Counted from the first letter of the stretch, positions 1 through 8,952 are shown. The stretch: 43,168 nt of DNA from Lachnospiraceae bacterium (GCA_900770535.1 CAAHDV010000191.1:1-43168); one strand, 5' to 3'. Notes: generated by a model from the letters alone, not told the origin. Program-made: numbers and translations.

Positions 1-66
1 GATTTTGCCGATTTGGAATGCGAAGCATCGGCAAAATCCGTTGCTGTTTGCGCAACGCGTGAACAG
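1..66. repeat. Dispersed 66-bp hairpin repeat, copy 1
   Basis: These 66 bases recur without a mismatch at 24648-24713. The unit contains a perfect 12-bp inverted repeat (GATTTTGCCGAT at 1-12 and ATCGGCAAAATC at 27-38). A second inverted repeat around GTTGCTGTT runs just past the copy's end, with one mismatch here. The copy begins at the first base of the window, so its left end may lie outside. It carries no coding sequence. Confidence 0.85.
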
Positions 67-110
67 TAACGTTGCTGTTTGTATGACATGGGAGCAGCAA
101 TAACGTGCAG

Positions 111-155
111 GCGGGTGTCTGGTAGTGGTCTGACCACCACCTGGCATCCGCTTTT
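111..155 (+). terminator. Imperfect hairpin followed by four T, possible terminator of an upstream gene
   Basis: A 19-bp imperfect stem (111-129 with 133-151, several G-T pairs) encloses a 3-nt loop and is followed by TTTT. It lies about 80 bases before mnmE and could end transcription of the gene before the window. The U-tract is short, so it may be only a structured spacer. Confidence 0.4.
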
Positions 156-232
156 GCATTTATGATACACATTGGGTAGAATGGAAAACGTTCGTTGAGT
201 GACTGGCCGGGAAGGCCGAGTCGGAGGAAAAC

Positions 233-1621
233 ATGCTGAAAGACAGAAGTTCAGATACCATTGCGGCCATTGCAACGGCCATGAGCAGTTCCGGAATCGG
301 AATCATCCGGGTGAGTGGAGACCAGGCGGTTTCCATTGTGAGCCGGATTTTTGCAGGAAAGAAGGCAAATTTTGATCTGAATACGGCACCATCCCACCGG
401 ATCTATTATGGAATGATCCATGACGGAGATGAGATGCTGGATGAGGTGCTGGTGATGCTGATGCGGGGACCGCACAGCTACACAGCGGAAGACACGGTGG
501 AGATTGACTGCCACGGCGGTGTCCTGGTGATGAAAAAAATACTGGAGACAGTAATCAAATATGGAGCAAGACCGGCGGAGCCGGGAGAATTTACCAAACG
601 GGCCTTTTTAAACGGACGGATCGATCTGTCCCAGGCAGAGGCCGTGATCGATGTGATCAACGCGCAGAATGACTATGCGGTGAAAAGTTCCGTGAGCCAG
701 TTAAAGGGCTCTGTATCGAAAAAAGTGAAGGATTTACGGAAGCGGATTCTGTATCAGATCGCGTTTATTGAGTCGGCGTTAGACGATCCGGAGCATATTT
801 CCCTGGATGGATATGAGGCGGAATTATCCGGAAAGCTGGATGATATGACCGGAGAGATGGAAAGGCTGGTACGCTCCGCGGACAGCGGAAAAGTGGTTTC
901 TGAGGGAATTCGTACGGTAATCCTGGGTAAGCCGAATGCGGGAAAATCTTCTTTGATGAATGTACTTCTTGGAGAGGAGCGCGCCATTGTGACGGATATT
1001 GCCGGAACGACCCGGGATACGCTGGAAGAGCATATCCGCATGCATGGCATCAGTTTAAATATCATTGATACGGCCGGCATCCGGGAAACCGATGATGTGG
1101 TGGAGCAGATCGGTGTGAACCGGGCAAAGGTGGCAGCAGATGAGGCGGACCTGATCATTTATGTTGTGGATGGTTCCCGGGAGCTGGATGAGAATGATGC
1201 CCAGATCATGGACCTGATCCGTGACCGGAAGGCGGTAGTGCTGTTAAACAAGACAGATCTGGAAACGGTGATCAGCGAGGAACTTTTGCAGGAGAAGACC
1301 GGAAAGACGGTGATTTCCATTTCTGCAAAAGAGGAGACCGGTATTGACAAACTGGAGAAAACGATTCAGAATCTCTTTTATGAAGGAAGCATCGATTTTA
1401 ATGATGAAGTCCTGATTACCAATGTGCGGCACAAGACAGCGCTTCAGAATGCGTTGAACAGCCTGTATATGGTAAAACAGAGTATTGAAAATCAGATGCC
1501 GGAGGATTTTCTGACCATTGACCTGATGGATGCGTACGAGCAGCTTGGAACAATCATTGGAGAAGCGGTGGAAGATGATCTGGTCAATGAGATTTTTGGA
1601 AAATTCTGTATGGGTAAATAG
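233..1621 (+). CDS. mnmE: tRNA uridine-5-carboxymethylaminomethyl(34) synthesis GTPase MnmE
   Basis: This is the cytoplasmic GTPase that works with MnmG to place the (carboxymethyl)aminomethyl group on U34 of certain tRNAs. The 462 residues match the family's usual length. The N-terminal folate-binding domain spans about 1-120. A G domain is inserted in the helical domain, with the P-loop GKPNAGKSS near 232-240, DTAG at 279-282 and NKTD at 339-342. The protein ends in FCMGK, the C-terminal Cys motif typical of MnmE. The ATG at 233 follows a CGGAGG site at a normal distance. mnmG follows 100 bases downstream, which is the usual pairing near the origin in Firmicutes. Confidence 0.97.
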   Translation: MLKDRSSDTIAAIATAMSSSGIGIIRVSGDQAVSIVSRIFAGKKANFDLNTAPSHRIYYGMIHDGDEMLDEVLVMLMRGPHSYTAEDTVEIDCHGGVLVMKKILETVIKYGARPAEPGEFTKRAFLNGRIDLSQAEAVIDVINAQNDYAVKSSVSQLKGSVSKKVKDLRKRILYQIAFIESALDDPEHISLDGYEAELSGKLDDMTGEMERLVRSADSGKVVSEGIRTVILGKPNAGKSSLMNVLLGEERAIVTDIAGTTRDTLEEHIRMHGISLNIIDTAGIRETDDVVEQIGVNRAKVAADEADLIIYVVDGSRELDENDAQIMDLIRDRKAVVLLNKTDLETVISEELLQEKTGKTVISISAKEETGIDKLEKTIQNLFYEGSIDFNDEVLITNVRHKTALQNALNSLYMVKQSIENQMPEDFLTIDLMDAYEQLGTIIGEAVEDDLVNEIFGKFCMGK

Positions 1622-1643
1622 CATACAAAGGAATGCAAGGGTG

Positions 1644-1679
1644 CCAGGCTGTCTGGAAAGCATTACACAGACAGTCTGG
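1644..1679 (+). other. Intercistronic hairpin between mnmE and mnmG
   Basis: A 12-bp inverted repeat with one mismatch (CCAGGCTGTCTG and CAGACAGTCTGG) encloses a 12-nt loop. No T-run follows, so it is more likely an mRNA-processing or stability hairpin than a terminator. Confidence 0.5.
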
Positions 1680-1721
1680 CTGTCGGAAAAAAATTGCAGC
1701 AAAGCTGGAAGGAATAGAATT

Positions 1722-3605
1722 ATGCCATATTTAGAAGAATCATATGATGTTGTAGTGGTCGGTGCCGGTCATGCAGGATGCGAGGCAGCACTGGCCTGCG
1801 CAAGACTGGGGCTGGAGACCATTGTGTTTACAGTGAGTGTCGACAGCATTGCCCTGATGCCCTGCAACCCGAATATCGGAGGAAGCTCCAAGGGCCATCT
1901 TGTTCGGGAACTGGACGCCCTGGGCGGCGAGATGGGAAAAAATATTGATAAGACCTTTATCCAGTCTAAAATGTTAAATGAGTCTAAGGGACCGGCGGTC
2001 CATTCCCTGCGTGCGCAGGCAGACAAACAGGATTACAGCCGTCAGATGCGTCATACGCTGGAGAATACGGATCACCTGACGATCCGCCAGGCGGAGGTTT
2101 CTGAAATTATTGTGGAAGATCACAGGATTACCGGTGTGAAGACCTACTCCGGGGCAGTGTATCACGCAAAGGCTGTGGTACTGGCCACCGGAACGTACTT
2201 AAAGGCACGCTGCATCTACGGTGATGTCAGCAATGCCACCGGCCCGAATGGCCTGCAGCCGGCCAATCATCTGACGGATTCCCTGATTGCAAACGGAATT
2301 GAAATGTTCCGCTTCAAGACCGGAACTCCGGCCCGGGCAGACCGCCGCAGCATTGATTTCTCCAAGATGGAAGAGCAGTTTGGAGATAAGCGTGTAGTTC
2401 CGTTTTCCTTTTCTACGGATCCGGAGTCGGTGCAGAAGGAGCAGGTTTCCTGCTGGCTGACCTATACCAACGAGGAAACGCATCAGATCATCCGCGATAA
2501 TCTGGACCGTTCCCCGCTGTTTTCCGGCGCGATTGAGGGAACCGGCCCGCGTTACTGCCCGTCCATTGAGGATAAGGTTGTAAAATTCCCGGATAAGACC
2601 CGCCATCAGGTATTTATTGAGCCGGAGGGACTTTACACGAACGAGATGTATCTGGGCGGCATGTCCAGCTCTCTGCCGGAGGATGTGCAGTATGCCATGT
2701 ACCGCACCGTGCCGGGGCTGGAGCATGTGCGGATCGTGCGAAATGCTTACGCAATTGAGTATGACTGCATCAATGCAAGACAGTTAAAGCTGTCTCTGGA
2801 ATTTAAGGCCATCGAGGGACTGTTCAGCGGCGGCCAGTTTAACGGAAGCTCCGGTTATGAGGAGGCAGCGGTACAGGGCTTCATGGCAGGTGTAAACGCA
2901 GCTATGAAGGTATTGGGACGGGAACCGGTGATTCTGGACCGCTCTCAGGCGTATATCGGTGTTCTGATTGATGATCTGGTAACTAAGGAGAACCATGAAC
3001 CCTACCGTATGATGACTTCCCGGGCAGAGTACCGCTTACTTCTGCGTCAGGACAACGCAGATCTGCGCCTGCGCGGAATCGGCCATGAGATTGGTCTGGT
3101 GGATGATGAGACCTATGCAAAAGTGCTTCAGAAGGAAAAAGATATCCAGGCAGAGGTAGAACGTCTGGAGAAGACCAATGTAGGTGCCAATCCGAAGACA
3201 CAGGCGTTTCTGGAACGTCACGGAAGTACCGTATTAAAGACGGGAGCAACCCTGGCAGAGCTGGTGCGTAGGCCAGAGCTTGACTATTTTATGTTAACTG
3301 AAATTGATGAGAAACGGCCGGAACTTTCTTATGATACAGCAGAACAGGTTAACATAAATATTAAATATGAAGGATACTTAAAGCGGCAGCAGCAGCAGGT
3401 GGCACAGTTTAAGAAGCTGGAGAAGAAGAAACTGGATCCGGATTTTGACTACAGTACGGTAAACAGCCTGCGGCGCGAGGCTGTGCAGAAGCTGAATCTG
3501 TACAAACCGGCGTCCATTGGGCAGGCATCCCGTATTTCCGGTGTGTCCCCGGCTGATATTTCGGTGCTCCTGGTACATCTGGAGCAGATGCGGCATTCAA
3601 AATAA
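1722..3605 (+). CDS. mnmG: tRNA uridine-5-carboxymethylaminomethyl(34) synthesis enzyme MnmG (GidA)
   Basis: This is the FAD- and NADH-dependent partner of MnmE in wobble-uridine modification. The 627-residue protein opens with a beta strand and the dinucleotide-binding motif [10 protein letters not shown] near residues 15-24. It carries the GidA-type stretch [20 protein letters not shown] and a C-terminal helical domain that would contact MnmE and tRNA. The reading frame is open from 1530, inside mnmE. The ATG at 1722 was chosen because it follows an AAGGAA site and because family members begin a few residues before the FAD motif. Residues encoded upstream of it do not resemble the family. 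Confidence 0.96.
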   Translation: MPYLEESYDVVVVGAGHAGCEAALACARLGLETIVFTVSVDSIALMPCNPNIGGSSKGHLVRELDALGGEMGKNIDKTFIQSKMLNESKGPAVHSLRAQADKQDYSRQMRHTLENTDHLTIRQAEVSEIIVEDHRITGVKTYSGAVYHAKAVVLATGTYLKARCIYGDVSNATGPNGLQPANHLTDSLIANGIEMFRFKTGTPARADRRSIDFSKMEEQFGDKRVVPFSFSTDPESVQKEQVSCWLTYTNEETHQIIRDNLDRSPLFSGAIEGTGPRYCPSIEDKVVKFPDKTRHQVFIEPEGLYTNEMYLGGMSSSLPEDVQYAMYRTVPGLEHVRIVRNAYAIEYDCINARQLKLSLEFKAIEGLFSGGQFNGSSGYEEAAVQGFMAGVNAAMKVLGREPVILDRSQAYIGVLIDDLVTKENHEPYRMMTSRAEYRLLLRQDNADLRLRGIGHEIGLVDDETYAKVLQKEKDIQAEVERLEKTNVGANPKTQAFLERHGSTVLKTGATLAELVRRPELDYFMLTEIDEKRPELSYDTAEQVNINIKYEGYLKRQQQQVAQFKKLEKKKLDPDFDYSTVNSLRREAVQKLNLYKPASIGQASRISGVSPADISVLLVHLEQMRHSK

Positions 3606-3628
3606 ATATATTCCACATAGGAGGGATT

Positions 3629-4363
3629 ATGGAACAGGTTTTTGTGGATAAGATGACGGAGGGAACCCGGGAGCTGGGGATTTCGTTGTCAGAACAGCAG
3701 ATGGAGCAGTTTTACCGCTACTATGAGTTGCTGGTGGAATGGAACAAGGTGATGAATCTGACCGGAATTACGGAACTGGAGGAAGTGGTAAGCAAGCACT
3801 TTATTGACAGTCTGGCTCTGGTAAAGGCAGTGCCGCTTCAGGATGGAAGAAAGATATCGGCAATCGATGTGGGAACCGGTGCAGGTTTTCCGGGACTTCC
3901 GTTAAAAATCGCATTTCCAAATCTGAAGATTACACTGCTGGATTCTCTGAATAAGCGAATTAAATTCTTAAACGAAGTGATCAGCCAGCTGGGACTTCAG
4001 AATGTGGAGACGATTCACGGAAGAGCAGAGGACTTTGGACGGGATGCAAAATACCGGGAGCAGTATGATTACTGTGTATCCCGTGCCGTGGCCAATGCGG
4101 CAACACTTTCTGAATACTGCCTGCCGTTTGTAAAGGTAGGGGGTGCGTTTGTTCCGTATAAATCCGGTAAAATCGACGAGGAACTGGAGCAGGGAACAAA
4201 GGCAATCGAGAGTCTTGGCGGAAGCATTGCGGATGTGATCCGCTTCGAACTGACCGGAGCTGAAGCAGACCGAAGCCTGGTGGTGATTGATAAGATTGCG
4301 AAAACGGCGAAAAAATATCCGAGAAAAGCAGGTGTGCCGTCGAAAGAACCGATCGGGAAGTAA
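3629..4363 (+). CDS. rsmG: 16S rRNA (guanine(527)-N(7))-methyltransferase RsmG (GidB)
   Basis: RsmG uses S-adenosylmethionine to methylate N7 of G527 in 16S rRNA. The 244-residue protein has the Rossmann SAM-binding motif DVGTGAGFPGLPLKI near residues 80-94, and the N-terminal stretch WNKVMNLTGI is family-typical. The start at 3629 has an AGGAGG site, and the gene follows mnmG by 23 bases, so the two are probably co-transcribed. In many Firmicutes noc follows rsmG. Here no noc gene is seen and parA/parB lie about 2 kb further on. Confidence 0.96.
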   Translation: MEQVFVDKMTEGTRELGISLSEQQMEQFYRYYELLVEWNKVMNLTGITELEEVVSKHFIDSLALVKAVPLQDGRKISAIDVGTGAGFPGLPLKIAFPNLKITLLDSLNKRIKFLNEVISQLGLQNVETIHGRAEDFGRDAKYREQYDYCVSRAVANAATLSEYCLPFVKVGGAFVPYKSGKIDEELEQGTKAIESLGGSIADVIRFELTGAEADRSLVVIDKIAKTAKKYPRKAGVPSKEPIGK

Positions 4364-4482
4364 ATAGCAATTTAAAGGAATAGCTAATAAGGTCCGAAGT
4401 TCCGGAAACACCATACAGAAACTTCTACTTTACTTTTTGAGCAAAGTCAATACATGCTTGCAGCCACTATTCTTTTCCTAGC

Positions 4483-4654
4483 GGAGCCAATAAAGTAGGG
4501 CGTGCGTGGAATTGGATTCTGGAATTTTCTTCATATCCAGGTGTTTGCATCTTGAGCACACAAGCGAACTCGTGTCAGCGAAAGCAAGCAAACAACGGAT
4601 ATGTGAAAATGTAAGAATGCAATTCCTCGTACGCCCGGCCCTTTTATTGATTCC
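4483..4654. repeat. Large imperfect fold-back (inverted repeat) element
   Basis: The gap between rsmG and the convergent glyoxalase-fold gene holds a near-palindrome of about 170 bases. The best arms are GGGCGTGCGTGGAATTG (4498-4514) and CAATTCCTCGTACGCCC (4620-4636), 15 of 17 paired. Pairing continues outward (CAATAAA with TTTATTG) and inward (around CATATCC with GGATATG, and GTTTGC with GCAAAC). The open frame at 4506-4697 runs through the arms and looks accidental. The element could be a bidirectional transcription end or a miniature repeat. Confidence 0.7.
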
Positions 4655-4666
4655 GTCCCCTAATTT

Positions 4667-5032
4667 TTATTTCGCGGGCACAATCTCAATCCAGTAGCCG
4701 TCCGGATCGGAGATGAAGTAGATTCCCATGGCTTTGTTTTCGTAGCAGATGACGCCCTGCTGTTTATGCTGCTCATAGAGCTTTTCATATTCGTCGGTTA
4801 CGAACGCAAGATGGAATTCACATTCGCCGAGATTGTATGGTTCAGTGCGGTCGCGGAGCCAGGTGAGCTCCAGAGTGAAATCACTGGTGCCATCACCGAG
4901 ATAGACCAGTTTAAAGGAACCATCAGCAGCCTCTTTTTCGCGGACCGGCTCCAGGTTCAGCGTATCTTTGTAAAATTTCAGGCTTTTCTCCAGGTTTAAA
5001 ACGTTGAAATTAAAGTGATTGAACTGAATCAT
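4667..5032 (-). CDS. VOC-family protein, glyoxalase I (lactoylglutathione lyase)-like
   Basis: This 121-residue protein has the paired beta-alpha-beta-beta-beta modules of the vicinal oxygen chelate superfamily. The four expected metal ligands are visible as His6, Glu55, His74 and Glu116, nearly the spacing of bacterial GloA. It may therefore be a Ni/Co- or Zn-dependent glyoxalase acting on methylglyoxal-thiol adducts. Many gut anaerobes lack glutathione, so the thiol partner, and even this substrate, are uncertain. The minus-strand start at 5032 has an AAGGAG site. The gene lies downstream of the hydrolase-fold gene on the same strand with two parS sites between them. Confidence 0.8.
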   Translation of the reverse strand: MIQFNHFNFNVLNLEKSLKFYKDTLNLEPVREKEAADGSFKLVYLGDGTSDFTLELTWLRDRTEPYNLGECEFHLAFVTDEYEKLYEQHKQQGVICYENKAMGIYFISDPDGYWIEIVPAK

Positions 5033-5068
5033 ATGAAATGTCTCCTTTTCTTGGTAAAATAAAACCCA

Positions 5069-5084
5069 TGTTTCACGTGAAACA
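5069..5084. promoter_or_regulatory. parS site 1
   Basis: This is the perfect 16-bp palindrome TGTTTCACGTGAAACA, the ParB loading site shared by most bacterial chromosomes. It lies in the gap between two minus-strand genes, 1.4 kb before parA. Confidence 0.95.
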
Positions 5085-5116
5085 TCGTTGCATGGTAAAA
5101 CAGCATAAATATAAAA

Positions 5117-5132
5117 TGTTTCACGTGAAACA
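5117..5132. promoter_or_regulatory. parS site 2
   Basis: A second identical 16-bp palindrome lies 48 bp (start to start) from site 1. Together they form a close pair on the downstream side of the hydrolase-fold gene. Confidence 0.95.
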
Positions 5133-5155
5133 TGAGTAAGAATTACAATGATTGT

Positions 5156-6106
5156 TTAACAAAAATATGTCTTTACAAGTTCCGCAATTTTTTCTGGCTG
5201 CTCCAGATGCGGAAGTCCCTTCGTCTTTGGAACAAGGACTATTTCGATAGAAGAGTTATAATCCTTATATTCATTTAAACGATCTTCTATATTTTCTACA
5301 CAGGAACCACCAACGAGATAAATACTATTATCAATTTTCTTTAGTGCATTTACCAGATTACATTTGGTGTAGTTACAGCGGATGCTAGCAAATGTCGATT
5401 TTGGAGAAGCACCGAGATGGGCGGCTTCATAGCAGGCATCTATATAGCTGGATTTCACAGAATACGGATTGAAAAGTTTCTTTGTTACCAGTTCTTCTGT
5501 GATCATTTTTTTACTGCTTGCAATGTGATACAGGAGCGTTCCAATAATAGGAAGCTCAATCATGCACTTATACATTTTGGCAGTTTTGCCTGGAATGGAA
5601 CTGAAGTCAAGCAGACTGAGTGGATTAATGGCCATGATCTGATCAAAGAGATCTGGATTATTGGCGCATGCCATCAGTGGGATGGAAGCTGCTTCGCCAG
5701 ATGTAATAATGCTGGTCCGGTGTCCAATCTCGGATTTAATAAAGTCGGAGATCATCTGGACATACAGAAAATTCGTGTATGTCATGTTAGCTTTTTCGGA
5801 ACGGCCGAATCCAAGCAGATCAATGGTATAAATCGTATATTCGTTACGAAGAAGTGGGATTAGCTGTTTCCACTCATGACCGGAGGTCATGGTATCCAGA
5901 TCATGAATGAGCAAAAGCGGTTTTCCGGTCCCTTCTTTTGTATAATAAACATTACCGAGACGCCATTTGAAACAGAGCGGTTCTGGTTCTGCCAGCAGAT
6001 TTTTAGAAACAGCAGAGACCTGAATTGCTTTGTTGATAGCTGCCGTGGTGACAGCAGCGCCGGCAGAAAGAATAAGGAGCGTGAGTAATTTGTTTTTGGC
6101 TTTCAT
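5156..6106 (-). CDS. Membrane-anchored alpha/beta-hydrolase-fold protein, probably lacking the Ser nucleophile
   Basis: The 316-residue protein starts at the ATG at 6106, which has a strong AAGGAGG site; an upstream in-frame start would add ten unlikely residues. Residues about 7-25 form a hydrophobic anchor or signal segment. The rest follows the alpha/beta-hydrolase pattern: LLLIHDLD for the oxyanion loop, YTIDLLGFGRSEKA after strand 4, and a conserved late His in GLPHLEQPEKI (about residue 290). At the nucleophile elbow, where G-x-S-x-G is expected, it reads TSGEAA (135-140), which puts Gly137 at the nucleophile position. It may be a non-catalytic member or may use the adjacent Ser136. The gene is flanked on both sides by parS pairs. 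Its function is not known. Confidence 0.82.
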   Translation of the reverse strand: MKAKNKLLTLLILSAGAAVTTAAINKAIQVSAVSKNLLAEPEPLCFKWRLGNVYYTKEGTGKPLLLIHDLDTMTSGHEWKQLIPLLRNEYTIYTIDLLGFGRSEKANMTYTNFLYVQMISDFIKSEIGHRTSIITSGEAASIPLMACANNPDLFDQIMAINPLSLLDFSSIPGKTAKMYKCMIELPIIGTLLYHIASSKKMITEELVTKKLFNPYSVKSSYIDACYEAAHLGASPKSTFASIRCNYTKCNLVNALKKIDNSIYLVGGSCVENIEDRLNEYKDYNSSIEIVLVPKTKGLPHLEQPEKIAELVKTYFC

Positions 6107-6153
6107 AGTACCTCCTTTTTTGCCTTGCAAAGACATACGTTTTGCATATGTTT

Positions 6154-6182
6154 AGTATAGTATTATTTCGTAAAAGATGCAA
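6154..6182 (-). promoter_or_regulatory. SigA-type promoter of the hydrolase-fold gene
   Basis: On the minus strand, TTGCAT (6182-6177) and TATACT (6159-6154) are separated by 17 bases. They lie about 50 bases before the start at 6106. Confidence 0.65.
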
Positions 6183-6218
6183 GAAAAATACAGAACCGGA
6201 ATTATAATATGGAAAAGA

Positions 6219-6234
6219 TGTTTCACGTGAAACA
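6219..6234. promoter_or_regulatory. parS site 3
   Basis: A perfect 16-bp TGTTTCACGTGAAACA palindrome in the divergent region between the hydrolase-fold gene and parA. Confidence 0.95.
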
Positions 6235-6280
6235 TCGAAATTGCGCAAATAAAAATATGAAACAGGGATGCTAAAATAGA

Positions 6281-6296
6281 TGTTTCACGTGAAACA
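6281..6296. promoter_or_regulatory. parS site 4
   Basis: The fourth perfect parS copy, 62 bp from site 3 and about 160 bp before the parA start. Confidence 0.95.
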
Positions 6297-6311
6297 TGGA
6301 AAAAACACAAA

Positions 6312-6337
6312 AAAATGTATTTTTACCGATACATTTT
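6312..6337. repeat. AT-rich perfect inverted repeat upstream of parA
   Basis: AAAATGTAT and ATACATTTT form perfect 9-bp arms around 8 bases, about 35 bp before the likely -10 box of parA. It could be a regulator site; nothing in the sequence names the factor. Confidence 0.4.
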
Positions 6338-6368
6338 AAGACAAAGAATAGGAAAAGCAAAAAAAGTG

Positions 6369-6377
6369 TGCTATACT
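6369..6377 (+). promoter_or_regulatory. Probable extended -10 promoter of parA-parB
   Basis: TGCTATACT is an extended -10 element about 80 bases before the parA start. No good -35 box is visible at the right spacing. Confidence 0.45.
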
Positions 6378-6455
6378 AATTTCATTGCTAAAAATGAAAT
6401 GATGTGACTGGGAGATACGGAACAGTTACAAAACAGAATGATAAAGGATGATACT

Positions 6456-7223
6456 ATGGGAAGAATCATTGCAATTGCAAATCAGAAGGGTGGCGTGGGA
6501 AAAACCACGACAGCGATTAATTTATCTGCGTGTCTGGCAGAAGCGGGACAGAAGGTCCTGGCGGTGGATTTTGATCCGCAAGGAAATGCAACCAGCGGTC
6601 TGGGCTTTGAAAAAGGCTATATGGACAAGACGGTATATGAATTGTTAGTCGGGGAATGCACGTTGGAGGAATGTATTATTAAGGAGGTTCAGGAGAATCT
6701 GGATGTACTTCCTTCGGATGTAAATCTTGCAGGAGCGGAGATTGAGCTTCTGGATGTTCCAAACAAGGAATCGTTGCTCAGAACAGAACTGGAGAAGGTA
6801 GAGGACAATTATGACTATATTATCATTGACTGCCCGCCGTCCCTGAGCCTTTTGACAATCAACGCACTGACTGCAGCAAATACAGTATTAGTGCCAATTC
6901 AGTGTGAATACTATGCACTGGAAGGATTAAGCCAGATTTTACAGACCGTGGAACTGGTAAAGAAAAAACTGAATCCGCAGCTGCAACTGGAAGGCGTTGT
7001 CTTTACCATGTATGACGCGAGAACCAACTTGTCTCTGCAGGTGGTTGAAAATGTAAAAGCACATTTAAATAAGAATATTTACAAAACTATTATTCCAAGA
7101 AACGTAAGACTGGCAGAGGCACCAAGCCATGGTAAGCCGATCAATATTTATGATACACGTTCGACCGGAGCGGAGAGTTACCGGATGCTGGCAGCAGAAG
7201 TAATTAGCAGAGGGGAAGAATAG
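6456..7223 (+). CDS. parA: Chromosome-partitioning ATPase ParA (Soj)
   Basis: ParA/Soj is a deviant-Walker-A ATPase that binds DNA as an ATP dimer and, with ParB and parS, positions origins and can affect DnaA. The 255-residue protein has KGGVGKTT at 11-18, the DFDPQGNAT motif and the DCPPSL Walker B region, all typical of chromosomal Soj proteins. The ATG at 6456 follows AAAGGA at good spacing. An ATG at 6438 has no ribosome site and would add six residues. parB follows with a 2-base gap. Confidence 0.96.
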   Translation: MGRIIAIANQKGGVGKTTTAINLSACLAEAGQKVLAVDFDPQGNATSGLGFEKGYMDKTVYELLVGECTLEECIIKEVQENLDVLPSDVNLAGAEIELLDVPNKESLLRTELEKVEDNYDYIIIDCPPSLSLLTINALTAANTVLVPIQCEYYALEGLSQILQTVELVKKKLNPQLQLEGVVFTMYDARTNLSLQVVENVKAHLNKNIYKTIIPRNVRLAEAPSHGKPINIYDTRSTGAESYRMLAAEVISRGEE

Positions 7224-7225
7224 AG

Positions 7226-8383
7226 ATGGCAGGAGCAAAAAGAGGATTAGGAAGAGGACTCGGCGCATTGTTCGGCGAGGATACCATAGAAGAAGTAATT
7301 GCGGAAGAAAAAGCAGCCGACAGAAAAATGGCAAATGGTGCCGATCGGATTGTTGAAAAAAACAGCGCAAGAACACAGAAAAAGAATGAGAAAAAATCTA
7401 CAGAAAAATCCGACTCTGAGGTTGGAAAAGTAAAAAACACGGATTTGAATCAGAAGGCGCAGGAAAGCGAAAAGCAGATAACAGCAGTATCGCTGCGCAA
7501 AATCGAAAAAGTTTCTGAAAAAACCGAAGAAACCGTAAAGTCTGCATCTTCATTCGCAGTAAAGCCGGAACAGGAAGAGCCGGCTCAGACCGAACTGGAA
7601 CTGAAGGTTTCTGAAATCGAACCGAATCAGGATCAGCCGAGAAAAGCATTTGATCAGGAACAGCTGGAGGAACTGGCAGATTCTATTCGAAAATATGGTG
7701 TGTTACAGCCGCTTCTGGTTCAGAAAAAGGGCGAGAGCTACGAGATCATTGCCGGTGAGCGAAGATGGAGAGCCGCAAAACTGGCCGGATTGAAGACCAT
7801 TCCGGTTGTAATCCGGGAGTACAGTCCACAGCAGGCCATGGAGATTGCGCTGATTGAGAATGTGCAGCGGGAAGATTTAAATCCAATTGAGGAGGCACGT
7901 GCTTATCAGCGCCTGATGCAGGAGTTTTCCTTAAAGCAGGAGGAAATTGCGGAACGGGTTTCCAAGAACCGTACCACCATTACCAACAGTATGCGTCTGT
8001 TAAATCTGGCTTCGGAGGTACAGCAGATGCTGGTAGAAGGACGCATTGCCAGCGGACATGCAAGAGCACTTCTGGCTGTGGCAGATCCATACCAGCAGCT
8101 GGAGCTGGCAAAGAAGGTTGAAGCGGAGCGCATGAGCGTCCGCGAGGTAGAAAAGGCAGTGAAGCTGCTGGGTAAAGAGAAAAAGGAAAAGAAAAAAACC
8201 CAGGTGGATGAAGCAGTTGAGCTGGTATTTCAGGACATGGAAAACCGGATGAAAACCGTTATGGGAACCAAGGTTAATATCAGCCGAAAGGATAAGTCCA
8301 AGGGTAAAATTGAAATTGAGTATTACTCCGAGGCAGAGCTGGAGCGTCTTGTAGAACTGATTGAATCTATCCAGCCGGTATAG
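7226..8383 (+). CDS. parB: Chromosome-partitioning CTPase ParB (Spo0J) with a long linker
   Basis: ParB binds the parS sites upstream and slides on DNA as a CTP-dependent clamp. The N-terminal ParA-stimulating peptide KRGLGRGLGALF is at 5-16. The CTP-binding motif GERRWRA is at about 177-183, ENVQRED at 211-217, and the helix-turn-helix that reads parS near 235-258. A lysine-rich coil and dimerization domain end the protein. At 385 residues it is about 100 longer than typical Spo0J. The excess is a charged, Lys/Glu/Ser-rich low-complexity linker at about 17-122 between the ParA peptide and the ParB domain. The start has a GGGGAAG-type site overlapping the parA end. Confidence 0.95.
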   Translation: MAGAKRGLGRGLGALFGEDTIEEVIAEEKAADRKMANGADRIVEKNSARTQKKNEKKSTEKSDSEVGKVKNTDLNQKAQESEKQITAVSLRKIEKVSEKTEETVKSASSFAVKPEQEEPAQTELELKVSEIEPNQDQPRKAFDQEQLEELADSIRKYGVLQPLLVQKKGESYEIIAGERRWRAAKLAGLKTIPVVIREYSPQQAMEIALIENVQREDLNPIEEARAYQRLMQEFSLKQEEIAERVSKNRTTITNSMRLLNLASEVQQMLVEGRIASGHARALLAVADPYQQLELAKKVEAERMSVREVEKAVKLLGKEKKEKKKTQVDEAVELVFQDMENRMKTVMGTKVNISRKDKSKGKIEIEYYSEAELERLVELIESIQPV

Positions 8384-8413
8384 TGAAAAACGGAAGGACA
8401 GGAATGTATTAAT

Positions 8414-8935
8414 ATGGAAGGAAGTATTTTAAATAATCTGGGGTTTGATCCGGTGTATCTGCTGATCGCATCGGCGGTTCTGACCCTGATTCTGTTGGTT
8501 GTGACGGTGTTGTGCCTGATTAACATGAGAAAGCTTTACCGCCGGTATGACCTCTTTATGAGGGGAAAAGACGCGGAAACCATGGAAAATATGATTGTGG
8601 ATCAGATGAATGCCATCATTGATCTGCAGTCCCAGGACCGTTATAATAAGGATTCTATCCGTACGGCCAACAAAAACAGCCGTGCCGCATTCCAGAAAAT
8701 TGGAATTGTGAAGTATAACGCGTTTAAAGGTATGGGTGGAAATTTGAGCTTTGCCCTGGCTATGCTGGATTATACCAACACTGGTTTTGTGCTGAATTCA
8801 GTTCATAGCCGGGAGGGGTGTTATCTGTACTTGAAGGATGTGGAGCGTGGCGAAACCGAGGTTCTGCTTGGTGCGGAAGAGAAGGAAGCTCTGGAGCAGG
8901 CACTTGGCTATAAGGAGAGAAAACCAGAGGCATAG
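8414..8935 (+). CDS. DUF4446 family membrane protein
   Basis: This 173-residue protein has one N-terminal transmembrane helix (about 16-38) and a short charged helix. A compact C-terminal domain contains KIGIVKYNAFKGMGGNLSFALAMLD and DYTNTGFVLNSVHSREGCYLY, the pattern I recognise as DUF4446. The family is commonly found directly after parB in Clostridia, as here (30 bases downstream). Its role is not established; the location suggests a link to origin segregation or the division cycle. A strong terminator closes the parA-parB-DUF4446 operon. Confidence 0.85.
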   Translation: MEGSILNNLGFDPVYLLIASAVLTLILLVVTVLCLINMRKLYRRYDLFMRGKDAETMENMIVDQMNAIIDLQSQDRYNKDSIRTANKNSRAAFQKIGIVKYNAFKGMGGNLSFALAMLDYTNTGFVLNSVHSREGCYLYLKDVERGETEVLLGAEEKEALEQALGYKERKPEA

Positions 8936-8952
8936 GTAAATAAAGTGTAGTG

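Noticed and set aside
1..66. Insertion sequence end
   Set aside because: No transposase gene is present near either copy, so it is listed as a repeat only.
1530..1721. Longer N-terminus for mnmG
   Set aside because: This part overlaps mnmE and an intercistronic hairpin and lacks family similarity; the ATG at 1722 has a ribosome site.
4506..4697. 63-codon open frame after rsmG
   Set aside because: It runs through both arms of the fold-back element, has no ribosome site and resembles no protein family.
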